DNA of 64,000 nucleotides from positions 1 through 64,000 of the forward strand of contig NZ_CVTA01000007.1 in assembly GCF_001050035.1 (NCBI RefSeq), read 5' to 3'. Below are positions 27,219 through 35,915 of the stretch, piece by piece. Below the pieces are notes generated by a model. It was given only the letters and a program-made list of their open reading frames with translations, searched no databases and was not told the origin of the DNA. Source of the DNA: Mycolicibacterium komanii. Its GTDB lineage: Bacteria > Actinomycetota > Actinomycetes > Mycobacteriales > Mycobacteriaceae. Position numbers and translations under genes: made by a program. Each line of letters begins with the position of its first letter. The stretch's first letter is position 1.

Positions 27219-28028
27219 ATGACTCGTCCCGTACGCGTCGCCGTGCAGATCCAGCCCGGCGGCACACCCGATTACCGAACATGGCGCGACGCCGTGCTTG
27301 CCGCCGACGACCTCGGCGTCGACGTGATCTTCGGCTACGACCACTTTCACCGCCCGGCGATGGAGGCCATCGTCGACGGCAAGCCCATTCTGAAAGACGA
27401 GCAACCCGACGTCGCCAACTTCGAAGGCTGGACGGCACTTGCGTCGTGGGCCGAGATCACCTCGCACGCGGACATCGGGCTGCTCGTCACGGGTGTCGGC
27501 TATCGCAACCCGGACCTGCTCGCCGACATGGCGCGCACCGTCGACCACATCAGCGGTGGCCGACTCATCCTCGGCCTCGGGGCGGGGTGGTACGAAAAGG
27601 ACTACACCACATATGGTTACGAGTTCGGCACCTTCGGTTCCCGGTTCGATCTCTTCGACGAGAGCCTGATCCGCATCGAAAACCGGCTCGCTGCGCTGAT
27701 TCCACCGCCCGTACGCAAGATACCGATCCTCATCGGCGGCACGGGCCCCAAGCGCTCGTTGCCCGCTGTTGCCAGACACGCAGACATTTGGCACGCGTTC
27801 CAGGAACTCGACGCGTTCCGCAGGTCCAGCGACCGCGTCGACGAATTGGCAGCCACATTCGGTCGCAATGGCGCTGACATCGAACGCTCGACGCTGTGGG
27901 AGAGTGCCGATAGCGCCGACGCCTTCCGCGAGGTAGGGGTCACGCTGTTCCAGACCGAACTCACCGCCGACAACGGTTACGATCTCACCCCTCTGAAGCA
28001 AGTAGTCACATGGCGGGACAACGGGTGA
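27219..28028 (+). CDS. LLM-class (luciferase-like, F420-type) oxidoreductase
   Basis: A 269-aa protein starting MTRPVRVAVQIQPGG. TIM-barrel luciferase-like pattern: VIFGYDHF, then the LGAGWYEKDY motif typical of mycobacterial F420-dependent enzymes (compare LG.GW...E). Would use F420 to reduce or oxidise an unknown substrate. An MBL gene follows 68 bases downstream. Confidence 0.87.
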   Translation: MTRPVRVAVQIQPGGTPDYRTWRDAVLAADDLGVDVIFGYDHFHRPAMEAIVDGKPILKDEQPDVANFEGWTALASWAEITSHADIGLLVTGVGYRNPDLLADMARTVDHISGGRLILGLGAGWYEKDYTTYGYEFGTFGSRFDLFDESLIRIENRLAALIPPPVRKIPILIGGTGPKRSLPAVARHADIWHAFQELDAFRRSSDRVDELAATFGRNGADIERSTLWESADSADAFREVGVTLFQTELTADNGYDLTPLKQVVTWRDNG

Positions 28029-28096
28029 CGCGGCGTAAGCAGGCGGCTGTGGGAGCGCAAGATTTCGAGCCCGCCCGTAGGTCGTAACCTTCGGAT

Positions 28097-29011
28097 ATGG
28101 CCGACCGCACGCAGCTGGGCGCCGCGACTGTCACGCGGGTCGTCGAGTGGCGACTTGATCTGCCGCTCACCATGTTTCCCGAGACTCCGTACGCGGTGTG
28201 GCAGGAGCTGGCGACCGAACTGAGCCCCACGTTCTGGAACGTCGACAACTGGCACGCCCTGGTCCAGACGTGGGTGATCGAGGTGGATGGGCTCACGGTG
28301 CTGGTCGACACCGGCGTCGGCAATGGCCGCGACCGGCCGGCGATGCCGTTCCTGGCCGACCTCGACACCGATTTTCTGCAATCGCTGCACGCAGCGGGTA
28401 TCGCCCCGGACTCGGTGGACGTCGTCGTGAACACCCACATCCACACCGACCATGTCGGCTGGAACACCAGACGCGAGAACGACGCATGGGTGCCGACGTT
28501 TCCGAACGCGCGCTACCTTGTGCCAGAGGCCGACTACCGCTATTACCACCCCGACAACGCCGCTGCGCGAGGACCCGGCCGGTCGGAGGAGCATCAGGCG
28601 CGACTCGATGCGAGCCGAATCCTGTTCACCGACAGCATTCTTCCGATCGAGGCGGCTGGTCAGATCGTTCTGTGGTCCGACGACTATCGGGTGAGCGACT
28701 CGCTGAGGTTGCGGCCCGCCCCGGGCCACACTCCCGGGTCGTCTGTGCTCTGGCTGGATGCGGGCAGCACCGCGGTGTTCGTCGGCGACCTCACCCACAG
28801 CCCCATGCAGCTGCACAGACCCACGGATTCGTGCGTGCTGGACGAGGACTTCGTCGAGGCCGCGGTGACGCGTCGGCGGGTGCTCACCGAGGCGTCCAGG
28901 CGGCGCGCCGCCGTCATCCCCGCGCACTACCCGGGACACGGCGGGGCGACCGTGGTGGCGCGCGGCGACGCGTTCACGATCGACGACTGGCTCCAACTAC
29001 GCGCCCTGTAG
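28097..29011 (+). CDS. MBL-fold metallo-hydrolase
   Basis: A 304-aa metallo-beta-lactamase-fold protein starting MADRTQLGAATVTR. The metal motif THIHTDH at residues 113-119 (His114, His116, Asp118, His119), then PGHTPGS and the later GDLTHSP and PAHYPGHG segments provide further metal ligands. Similar to the second MBL gene in this window (43256-44170) but not identical. The substrate (lactone, ester or other) is unknown. Confidence 0.9.
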   Translation: MADRTQLGAATVTRVVEWRLDLPLTMFPETPYAVWQELATELSPTFWNVDNWHALVQTWVIEVDGLTVLVDTGVGNGRDRPAMPFLADLDTDFLQSLHAAGIAPDSVDVVVNTHIHTDHVGWNTRRENDAWVPTFPNARYLVPEADYRYYHPDNAAARGPGRSEEHQARLDASRILFTDSILPIEAAGQIVLWSDDYRVSDSLRLRPAPGHTPGSSVLWLDAGSTAVFVGDLTHSPMQLHRPTDSCVLDEDFVEAAVTRRRVLTEASRRRAAVIPAHYPGHGGATVVARGDAFTIDDWLQLRAL

Positions 29012-29013
29012 AT

Positions 29014-29030
29014 CCGGCGCAGATCGCCGG
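29014..29030 (+). terminator. Hairpin after MBL gene
   Basis: CCGGCG-CAGAT-CGCCGG, a perfect 6-bp GC stem three bases after the stop codon, without a T tract. A typical I-shaped terminator candidate. Confidence 0.4.
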
Positions 29031-29124
29031 GCGCTCCGGGTTCATTGAATAGACGCCTGACCCGCATATGTATGACAGCCGGTGAATGGGCAGGAAGTGC
29101 CTTATGGGAATACAGAGGTTTTCA

Positions 29125-29153
29125 TTGACCCGTGACGGCGTTGGTCATACGCT
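29125..29153 (+). promoter_or_regulatory. Possible SigA-type promoter for the P450 gene
   Basis: TTGACC and TACGCT separated by 17 bases, 40 bases upstream of the P450 start. Both boxes are near consensus for a mycobacterial housekeeping promoter; not proven. Confidence 0.35.
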
Positions 29154-29192
29154 TTGCCAAGGAATGTCCAACACTGCCGGAGGTGGAGCTCG

Positions 29193-30446
29193 ATGACCGT
29201 GACCAGCGCCGCGCCCAGCGTCTTCGAGGCTGATCTCCCGGCCTTCAGTTACGACATCACCGCCACGCCGCACGACATCCTCGACGACATCCGAACGGCG
29301 CAAGCTCGCGCACCGATCGCCGTCGGCCCATTCGGCCCGGAGATCCTGTCGTACGAGTTGGCAAGAGAAATGTTGCGCGACAGCCGGTTCCGTTTGCCTC
29401 CTGGTATCACTCTGGCATCTCAGGGCATCACGTCGGGTCCGTTGTTCGACAAGATGGCGAACAGCCTCCTGGGCTTGGATGGTGAACCACATGTGCGTTT
29501 ACGCAAGCTCGTGTCCAAGGCGTTCACCCCTCGCGCCACGGCGGGTCTTCAGGACACGATCCGCGAGGTGGTGAACGGACTGATCGATCGGGTGGTGGAC
29601 GCCGGACGCTGCGATGTCGTCACCGACATCGCCCGCCCCTACCCCACCCCGATCATGTGCGCGCTCATCGGCGCGCCTCGCGAGGATTGGCACCTGTTCG
29701 CAGATTGGACCGAAGAGGTCTTCAAGGCCCTCAATTTCCAGCCGGACGCCAACTTCGACGAGTCCGCGATCATGCGGGCGTGGGGTGAGCTCGACGCGTA
29801 CGTCGACGACATGATCGCCGCTCGCCGAGACAACCTGACAGATGACCTGCTATCCGAGCTCATCCGCGCCGAAAGCGACGGCGACCGGCTGAACCTCGAC
29901 GAACTCCGCATGCTCGTGGCGGGCTTTCTGATGGCGGGCACCGACACGACGCGCAATCAGCTGGCGGCGTCGGTGCAGGTGCTCTGTGAGCACCCCGATC
30001 AGTGGATTCAGTTGCGCGATCAACCCGAGCTGGGGATGCAGGCCGTCGAGGAAAGCATGCGCCACTCGCCGGCGGCCAGTATCGCGCCGCGCGCCGCCAC
30101 CGAAGATGTCGAATTCGGCGGCTACATGTTTCCGGCCGGGACCTTCATCCTCGTGAACACCTTTGCGGCGAACCGCGATCCGGCGATCTATCACGACGCT
30201 GATCGCTTCGACATCACGCGAAAGGATGTCCCCCCGATCCTGACTTTCGGGGGCGGCGCCCACTACTGCCTGGGAGCTAACCTCGCGCGCCGCGAGTTGG
30301 CTGAAGCACTCATAGTTCTCACCCAACGCCTCGATGCCCCCCGTCGCGTCGGTCCGGCACCATGGAAGCCCCTACTGGGGATGACCGGTCCCACAACACT
30401 TTCGATCGCGTTCACCAGTAACGATCCTGCGGGCGCCCATGCGTAG
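29193..30446 (+). CDS. Cytochrome P450
   Basis: A 417-aa P450 from ATG at 29193, with GGAGGTGGAGC upstream (13 codons of upstream frame rejected). I-helix AGTDTT at 248-253 carries the acid-alcohol pair; ExxR is Glu287-Arg290; the heme ligand is Cys359 in FGGGAHYCLG. A monooxygenase needing separate ferredoxin and reductase, not encoded next to it. Overlaps the TetR gene downstream by eight bases, so the two are co-expressed. The substrate is unknown. Confidence 0.92.
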   Translation: MTVTSAAPSVFEADLPAFSYDITATPHDILDDIRTAQARAPIAVGPFGPEILSYELAREMLRDSRFRLPPGITLASQGITSGPLFDKMANSLLGLDGEPHVRLRKLVSKAFTPRATAGLQDTIREVVNGLIDRVVDAGRCDVVTDIARPYPTPIMCALIGAPREDWHLFADWTEEVFKALNFQPDANFDESAIMRAWGELDAYVDDMIAARRDNLTDDLLSELIRAESDGDRLNLDELRMLVAGFLMAGTDTTRNQLAASVQVLCEHPDQWIQLRDQPELGMQAVEESMRHSPAASIAPRAATEDVEFGGYMFPAGTFILVNTFAANRDPAIYHDADRFDITRKDVPPILTFGGGAHYCLGANLARRELAEALIVLTQRLDAPRRVGPAPWKPLLGMTGPTTLSIAFTSNDPAGAHA

Positions 30447-31074
30447 TCGGGGCTGGGCGGGTTCCGCACCCGCCACGGACGAAGAGGCCATAGACCGAAT
30501 CCTCGATGCGGTGGACGACGTCGTCGCCGAACACGGACCGGCGATACGCCTCGCCGACGTCGCCCGCAGGCTCGGCATCACACGGCAGACGGTGTACCGG
30601 TACTTTCCCAATGCTGACGCTCTGCTGATCGCCAGCGCGATGCGCGCCGTGGACGGATTCATCGACCAGGTCGTCGGTCACGTCAGCGGCGTCAACGACC
30701 CGGTTACTGCACTCGTCGAATGCGTTTCGTTCGCGGTCGAGAACCTTGTCGGTGATCCTCAGTTGGAGAACATCCTGGCCCGACGACAGGAGGGTGAAGA
30801 GGCCATCTCGTTGACCTCCGACACGGCGAAGGCATTCTGCAAAGCCTTCCTCAACCGGCTCGATGTCGATTGGCGGTTACACGGTTTCGACAGCGCCGCC
30901 CTTGACGATCTGGCCGAAATGGTCCTGCGCACAGTGCAGTCCATGCTGACCGATCCCGGGCACCCGATGCGTGACGGTGTCGCACTGCGCCGCTTCGTTG
31001 CGCGATGGCTCGGACCGGCGATCCTTTATCCGCGGATGACGTCGTTGCTGATGCACGAAGGTCATGATCGTTGA
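30439..31074 (+). CDS. TetR/AcrR family regulator
   Basis: A 211-aa regulator beginning MRSRGWAGSAPATD. Helix-turn-helix IRLADVARRLGITRQTVYRYF at residues about 36-56, then a C-terminal domain of the TetR type. The start overlaps the P450 stop, so translation is coupled and the regulator probably controls the P450. Its 3' end overlaps an opposite-strand hydrolase remnant by 13 bases. Confidence 0.88.
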   Translation: MRSRGWAGSAPATDEEAIDRILDAVDDVVAEHGPAIRLADVARRLGITRQTVYRYFPNADALLIASAMRAVDGFIDQVVGHVSGVNDPVTALVECVSFAVENLVGDPQLENILARRQEGEEAISLTSDTAKAFCKAFLNRLDVDWRLHGFDSAALDDLAEMVLRTVQSMLTDPGHPMRDGVALRRFVARWLGPAILYPRMTSLLMHEGHDR

Positions 31075-31199
31075 TCTGCGGCTAACACCGCTGCGAAGCT
31101 CGCCTGCAGGTCCTTGACGAAATGGCCGGGCGTCTCGAGTGACGGGAAATGCCCTCCCGCGTCAGGCGAACTCCACCGGACGATTCGCCGGAATCTCGC
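31062..31199 (-). pseudogene. Remnant of an epoxide-hydrolase-like alpha/beta hydrolase (C-terminus)
   Basis: On the minus strand one frame reads RFRRIVRWSSPDAGGHFPSL and continues to a stop at 31064-31062, ending in an amphipathic helix. This matches the C-terminal His region (GGHF) of epoxide hydrolases. A stop codon lies directly before it, and the remaining part reads on in another frame (PASLRLGEIPANRP), so the gene appears truncated and frameshifted. It lies antisense to the TetR gene tail. No start or upstream domain was found. Confidence 0.55.
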
Positions 31200-31338
31200 C
31201 TAGGCGCAGGGACGCGGGCACTTCTCGATATCGTGGGGACCATCCCTGACCATTATGCGAATCGGTTTGACAGGCAAACCCGCGTTCGACCGTTAAGACC
31301 TTGCACTCGAACAACGACGTTGTCGATACTCGGATGCG

Positions 31339-32163
31339 ATGACTACCGAGTTGACCGCATCGGATGGCACCAGCCTCATCGTGGACGTGGCGGGAAGCGG
31401 CCCACCAGTGCTGTTTGTGCACGGGACCGGTGGCGGCTTGGATACGTGGACCGCCGTAGGCTCTGCGCTGACAGGTCATCAGGTCGCGCAGTACGCGCGT
31501 CGCAATCACCCTCCGAGTGGTGTTGGGCCCGCACCGAACAGCTTTGCTGTCGAGGCTGCCGACCTGCAGGCGGTGATCAACCATCTGACCGAGCTCAGCG
31601 GTCAGCCTGTGCATGTGGTCGGCGGCTCATACGGTGCCACCGTGGCCCTTCACGCCGCCGCAGCGAGCACGGAAGGCCTTGCTTCGCTTGCGTTGTTCGA
31701 GCCACCCGTGCTCCTCGTGGGCGGGCATCTGGTTCCGATCCTCGAGCAGCTGCGACGGCTCTGTGCCGCAGAGCAATACGACAGTGCGCTCGAGACCTTC
31801 GCACGCGACGTGGCATGTATCCCCCCGGCGGTGATCGACGCGGCGCCCCAGCGCGACTCCGATCCGGAGAAGGACCGCGTCACGACGACAGCGGTTCTCG
31901 CCGACCTGGAGAGTATGGCGTCCGACAGCGCCGACACCGACCGGTGGGCGTCGATCGACCTTCCTGTGCTGTTGATGCAGGGCGGTCAGACCTGGTCGCC
32001 GCTCCCCGAGGGGATGGAGCGCCTGGCCGACGCACTTCCGCACGCAGAGCGCGTGTCCTGGCCGGATCAGTCGCACTTCGCGATCGCGATGGCGCCCGAC
32101 CGGGTCGCTGAGGCGATTCAGAGCTTCATCGACACCGCTGAATCTGTTGCGACTCGGTCCTAG
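31339..32163 (+). CDS. Alpha/beta hydrolase
   Basis: A 274-aa hydrolase starting MTTELTASDGTSLIV. Oxyanion HGTGGG, nucleophile elbow VGGSYGATVAL (Ser) and the His in QSHFAIA are visible. The strand-six region reads LLMQGGQTWSP, without the common Asp at the usual place; in this subgroup the acid can follow strand six. Substrate unknown. A TTGACA-like element at 31267 may contribute to the promoter. Confidence 0.86.
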   Translation: MTTELTASDGTSLIVDVAGSGPPVLFVHGTGGGLDTWTAVGSALTGHQVAQYARRNHPPSGVGPAPNSFAVEAADLQAVINHLTELSGQPVHVVGGSYGATVALHAAAASTEGLASLALFEPPVLLVGGHLVPILEQLRRLCAAEQYDSALETFARDVACIPPAVIDAAPQRDSDPEKDRVTTTAVLADLESMASDSADTDRWASIDLPVLLMQGGQTWSPLPEGMERLADALPHAERVSWPDQSHFAIAMAPDRVAEAIQSFIDTAESVATRS

Positions 32164-32326
32164 ATCCCGAACCGCTCCGTATCTCAACCCCCTCATGGGT
32201 GCCGGTGATACCCGCCGGGCGATCCCCGCAGCTTATTCCCGCCTGATGGCCATGGCTCGGCTTTGAGACGTGCACACCGCGGGCCCCACGGCCATGCGCG
32301 GCCTCCTCGCGAGTACGTTCGCGAGT

Positions 32327-33190
32327 ATGGAGAACAACGGACCCAGCCGGACCGCCCTTGTTACCGCATACGCTCGCGCCTACCACCAGATTGCCGATAG
32401 ACCAACCATTTTCGCCGACACGCTGGCAGCCTCTCTGCTCGGCACCACGGCCAACGAACTGGACGATCTGAGCGCGCGTGCGAACGATGACCTCGCCACG
32501 GTGATCAGTGATCGGGAGCGGAGGCTGTTCTTCGCCGCACGCGCTCGCTTCGCCGAGGACTCCATAGCACGGGCCCTCGGCTCCGGCACCCGTCAGGTCG
32601 TCATCCTCGGAGCGGGACTGGACACCTTCGGCTACCGCAATCCGCATCCCGACGTCCGGGTCTTCGAGGTCGACCACCCCGCAACCCAGGCGTGGAAGCG
32701 CGACCGCCTCTCGTCGGCCGATATCGACCACCCTGAAACTTTGACGTTCGTTCCGGTCGATTTCGAAACACAAGACCTCGCAACGGAACTGGATGTCGTC
32801 GGCTTCAGTCGCACCGAGTCCGCGATCTTCGTGTGGATGGGGGTCGTCTTCTATCTGACCCGCAGCGCCGCCCATGCCACCCTCGAATACGTCGCTACAC
32901 AGACATCTCCCGTGGAGGTCGTCTTCGACTACCTGAGGTCGGCGGACACCGACGCGGATCGAGCACACTTGCAGGCCCGTGCCGAACGCCTCGCCCGCGC
33001 CGGTGAACCGCTCGTCAGCTACTTCACTCCTGACGGCATCGCGCGGGAGCTGCGCGACCTCGGCTTCACCGACATCGAAGACCGCGCCGCCCAAGACCTG
33101 ATCGAGATGTATCTCGGCGAATCCTCTCGACTTGGATCGGAACCGACCCGCACTCTGCAAGCCAGCCGGATCCTGTGTGCGCGACGCTGA
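32327..33190 (+). CDS. SAM-dependent methyltransferase, TIGR00027/LCM-like
   Basis: About 287 aa from the ATG at 32327 (MENNGPSRTALVTAYAR); an upstream in-frame ATG is less likely. The SAM site reads VVILGAGLDTFGYR, the hallmark of the mycobacterial TIGR00027 methyltransferase family (leucine carboxyl methyltransferase-like fold). These are numerous in mycobacteria and mostly uncharacterised. Substrate unknown. Confidence 0.88.
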   Translation: MENNGPSRTALVTAYARAYHQIADRPTIFADTLAASLLGTTANELDDLSARANDDLATVISDRERRLFFAARARFAEDSIARALGSGTRQVVILGAGLDTFGYRNPHPDVRVFEVDHPATQAWKRDRLSSADIDHPETLTFVPVDFETQDLATELDVVGFSRTESAIFVWMGVVFYLTRSAAHATLEYVATQTSPVEVVFDYLRSADTDADRAHLQARAERLARAGEPLVSYFTPDGIARELRDLGFTDIEDRAAQDLIEMYLGESSRLGSEPTRTLQASRILCARR

Positions 33191-33217
33191 GGCCTGGAAG
33201 CTCAGTAACCTGAGCCC

Positions 33218-33904
33218 ATGAGCCGCCGCGCCTCCGCGCCACGTAAACAGACGGCGCAGATTCTCTCCGGCGCCGTTGCGGGCCCGGCGTTCATCACCGC
33301 GTACACCGTCATCGGCGCGACGCGGCGCGGCTACGACTGGAGGCGCTACCCGGTCAGTTCTCTGGCGGTCGGGCGTCACGGTTGGCGTCAGCGTGCCAAC
33401 TTCGTCTCGGCCGGCGCTCTCTACCTGTGCGCTGCCGAGGGCCTCCGGCGGTCGGACCGCGGCCGCGTCGGACCGCGCGCGGTCCCGGCGATCGTCGCGA
33501 CGGTCGGTGTCGGCTTGATCGGCTCGGGGCTGTTCGTCACCGACTACGTCGGAAACCTTCTGAATGACGCTGCAGCTGCCACCGACAGCCCGCCGCCCGC
33601 CGCCGCCGTGCACCCGCGAACCCCTGCGGGGCGTTTGCACGATCTCTTCGGTATCCCGGTCTTCGTGGGCATACCCGTCGCTGCCTTGGTGAGCGCCGCC
33701 TCTGCGGCGCGTAGCGGGGGCCACCGCTGGGCGCGCTACTCGGCGGCATCGAGCGCGACGATGACCGGCAGCCTGGTTCTCTTCGGCGCCGAGATCGGTG
33801 GTCGATGGGGGCTAGGCGGCAAAAGCGGCATCCTGCAACGTGTCTCGATCGCGACCGGACTCGGCTGGCTCAGCTCACTGTCATTGCGCGCTCTATCCGG
33901 GTAG
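33218..33904 (+). CDS. DUF998-type membrane protein
   Basis: A 228-aa membrane protein starting MSRRASAPRKQTAQIL. About six hydrophobic segments and the DUF998 features, for example a YPVSSLAVG motif after the first span and HDLFGIPVFVGIP later. Function of the family is unknown. Separated by only 27 bases from the methyltransferase, so likely co-transcribed. Confidence 0.8.
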   Translation: MSRRASAPRKQTAQILSGAVAGPAFITAYTVIGATRRGYDWRRYPVSSLAVGRHGWRQRANFVSAGALYLCAAEGLRRSDRGRVGPRAVPAIVATVGVGLIGSGLFVTDYVGNLLNDAAAATDSPPPAAAVHPRTPAGRLHDLFGIPVFVGIPVAALVSAASAARSGGHRWARYSAASSATMTGSLVLFGAEIGGRWGLGGKSGILQRVSIATGLGWLSSLSLRALSG

Positions 33905-33921
33905 CGAGGTGGGCGACGGAG

Positions 33922-35415
33922 TCAGCCGGCCACTTCGGCACTATCGCGGTATGCCTCCAGTAGGCGCAACCACACCTCGCTGATCGTGGGGAAGCACGGC
34001 ACTGCATGCCATAGGCGCGACACCGGAACGCGCCCGGCGACCGCGATCGTCGCCGCATGCAGTAGTTCGACCACGCCCGGGCCGACAAGGCTGACGCCGA
34101 GAACGTGGCCCTGCTCCTCGTCGACGACCATCCGCGCGTGCCCGGTATACCCGTCGGCGTAGAAGTTCGCCCCTGGCACCGTCTCGCCCATCTCGACGTC
34201 AACGACCTTCACCCGATAACCGCGACGCTTCGCCTCCGCGCTGCTGAGGCCTACCGAACCGGCTTCAGGATCGGTGAAAAACGCCTGTGGAACGGCCAGA
34301 TCATCTGCGGTGACGACGTGGCGGCCCCACGGTGAGCTGTCCAGGGATTGTCGGCGAGCCCGCGTGCCGATCACGGCAGCGGCGATCCGCGCCTGGTACT
34401 TACCCTGGTGTGTCAGCAGTGCCCGGTGGTTGACGTCTCCGAGTGCATACAGCCACTCTCCCTCGACCCCGGATGCCAGGCACGTGTCGTCGACTTCCAT
34501 CCAGTCCCCCGGCTGCAGGCCGACGGTTTCCAGGCCGATGTCCGCGGTGTTGGGTTCTCGTCCGGTCGCGAAAAGGATCTCGTCGACGTCGAATTCGTCG
34601 CCGGTGTCGAGAAGCACCCTCACGGGCCCCGCACTTTCAGTGCGACGAACCTCGGTGACCGTCACGCCGGTCCGCACGTCGACTCCAGCCTGGACGAGGC
34701 CCCTACGCACATACTCGCCGACGAACGTCTCCATCTTGGGCAGCAGACCCCGGGTGCGCACCAACAGCGTGACCGATGATCCGAGACCTCGCCAGGCGGT
34801 GGCCATTTCGACGCCGACCCCGCCACCCCCCACGATCGCGAGCCGTGGTGGTACAGCGCTGCTGTCGGTCGCCCGCCGGTTCGTCCACGGCGCCGCCTCG
34901 GCCACGCCGGGGATGTCAGGGATCGCGGCAGTGCTCCCCGTACAGATCACCACCGCATGTCGAGCCTCGAATGACATGAGCCGGCCCTCGGTGCAGACCA
35001 GTTCGACCCGGCGCTCACCCACCAGGCGGGCATGGCCGCGAAACAACGTCGGGCCCATCGCAGCCAGGTCGTCCGCGACGGGTGCGTCGTCGTAATTCGT
35101 CACATAGCGGTCGCGCCGCGCGAACACACCTTTCGGGTCGACGGGCCCGGTTACCGCTTCGCGGGCGCCGTCGACCCGGAGAGCGTCGGCGACGGCCAGA
35201 GTCGGCCGCAACATCGACTTGCTGGGCACGCAGCCCCAGAAGTTGCACTCGCCGCCGACGAGCTCGCGCTCCAGGACGGCCACCGACAAACCCTCTGCGT
35301 GTGCCCGCGCGGCGGCGTTGATGCCTACAGGGCCCGCACCCAGCACCACGACGTCGTACTGAGTCGCATCGCCGCTGACCGATCCCGCATCGTTGTGTTG
35401 TTCTGCTGTGTCCAT
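33922..35415 (-). CDS. Pyridine nucleotide-disulfide oxidoreductase (dihydrolipoamide/mercuric-reductase-like)
   Basis: A 497-aa flavoprotein starting MDTAEQHNDAGSVSGD. FAD motif VLGAGPVGINAAARA near residue 24, redox pair ECNFWGC (Cys57 and Cys62), NAD(P) motif IVGGGGVGVEMATAW, and a C-terminal dimerisation domain with HAVPCFPTISE. The redox cysteines mean it can reduce a disulfide or a bound metal; the natural substrate is unknown. It follows the VOC and DUF427 genes on the minus strand. Confidence 0.9.
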   Translation of the reverse strand: MDTAEQHNDAGSVSGDATQYDVVVLGAGPVGINAAARAHAEGLSVAVLERELVGGECNFWGCVPSKSMLRPTLAVADALRVDGAREAVTGPVDPKGVFARRDRYVTNYDDAPVADDLAAMGPTLFRGHARLVGERRVELVCTEGRLMSFEARHAVVICTGSTAAIPDIPGVAEAAPWTNRRATDSSAVPPRLAIVGGGGVGVEMATAWRGLGSSVTLLVRTRGLLPKMETFVGEYVRRGLVQAGVDVRTGVTVTEVRRTESAGPVRVLLDTGDEFDVDEILFATGREPNTADIGLETVGLQPGDWMEVDDTCLASGVEGEWLYALGDVNHRALLTHQGKYQARIAAAVIGTRARRQSLDSSPWGRHVVTADDLAVPQAFFTDPEAGSVGLSSAEAKRRGYRVKVVDVEMGETVPGANFYADGYTGHARMVVDEEQGHVLGVSLVGPGVVELLHAATIAVAGRVPVSRLWHAVPCFPTISEVWLRLLEAYRDSAEVAG

Positions 35416-35435
35416 GGTGACCGCTTCTCACTTTC

Positions 35436-35915
35436 TCAAATTGCCGGCTCGGTCGAATCCTTTGATTCCCTAGGTAGCCCCCGGTCGTGGCCCCTTTCCT
35501 GTAGCACCCACCGGTTGCCGTCGGGATCACAGAACTTCGCGAAACTCGCGTAGTCGGAGTGCTCTGGGTCCGCGCCCGACAGGAACGTTCCCGGCCAACT
35601 GCCCGTGGTGGTGTCCTTGTGGTGGACGTCCGTCACAACCACTCCCGAGGCGGTGAGCTCCTCACGAGACGCCTCGACGTCATCGACCACCAGGTGCAGA
35701 CCCACGACGGAATTCAGGGGTACGTCGGGCAGGCCGACACCGAACTGAATGGATGCGTGGGATCCGTTGGGTGTCAACTGGACCACACGAAACCTCGGCG
35801 ACGGCGAGTAGTCGACGTCGAGGTGAAAGCCGACCACATCGCGATAGAAGTGCAGGGCGCGGTCCACGTCCGTCACGCGCAGTACGACCACCTCGAGAGC
35901 GGCGTCTCGGATCAC
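35436..35915 (-). CDS. VOC (glyoxalase/bleomycin-resistance) family protein
   Basis: A 159-aa two-repeat VOC-fold protein starting MIRDAALEVVVLRV. It shows the DVDRALHFYRDVVGFHLD opening helix and the FCDPDGNRWVLQERG ending with the second metal-ligand strand. May act on small electrophiles or glutathione/mycothiol adducts. Overlaps the DUF427 gene by four bases. Confidence 0.85.
   Translation of the reverse strand: MIRDAALEVVVLRVTDVDRALHFYRDVVGFHLDVDYSPSPRFRVVQLTPNGSHASIQFGVGLPDVPLNSVVGLHLVVDDVEASREELTASGVVVTDVHHKDTTTGSWPGTFLSGADPEHSDYASFAKFCDPDGNRWVLQERGHDRGLPRESKDSTEPAI

Noticed and set aside
32126..33724. 532-codon minus-strand frame opposite the methyltransferase
   Set aside because: Antisense to a clear TIGR00027-type gene; glycine-rich shadow composition.
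35092..35101. AATTCGTCAC inside the disulfide-oxidoreductase gene
   Set aside because: Half of the 23.2-kb palindrome, but within coding sequence and without the second arm; probably chance.
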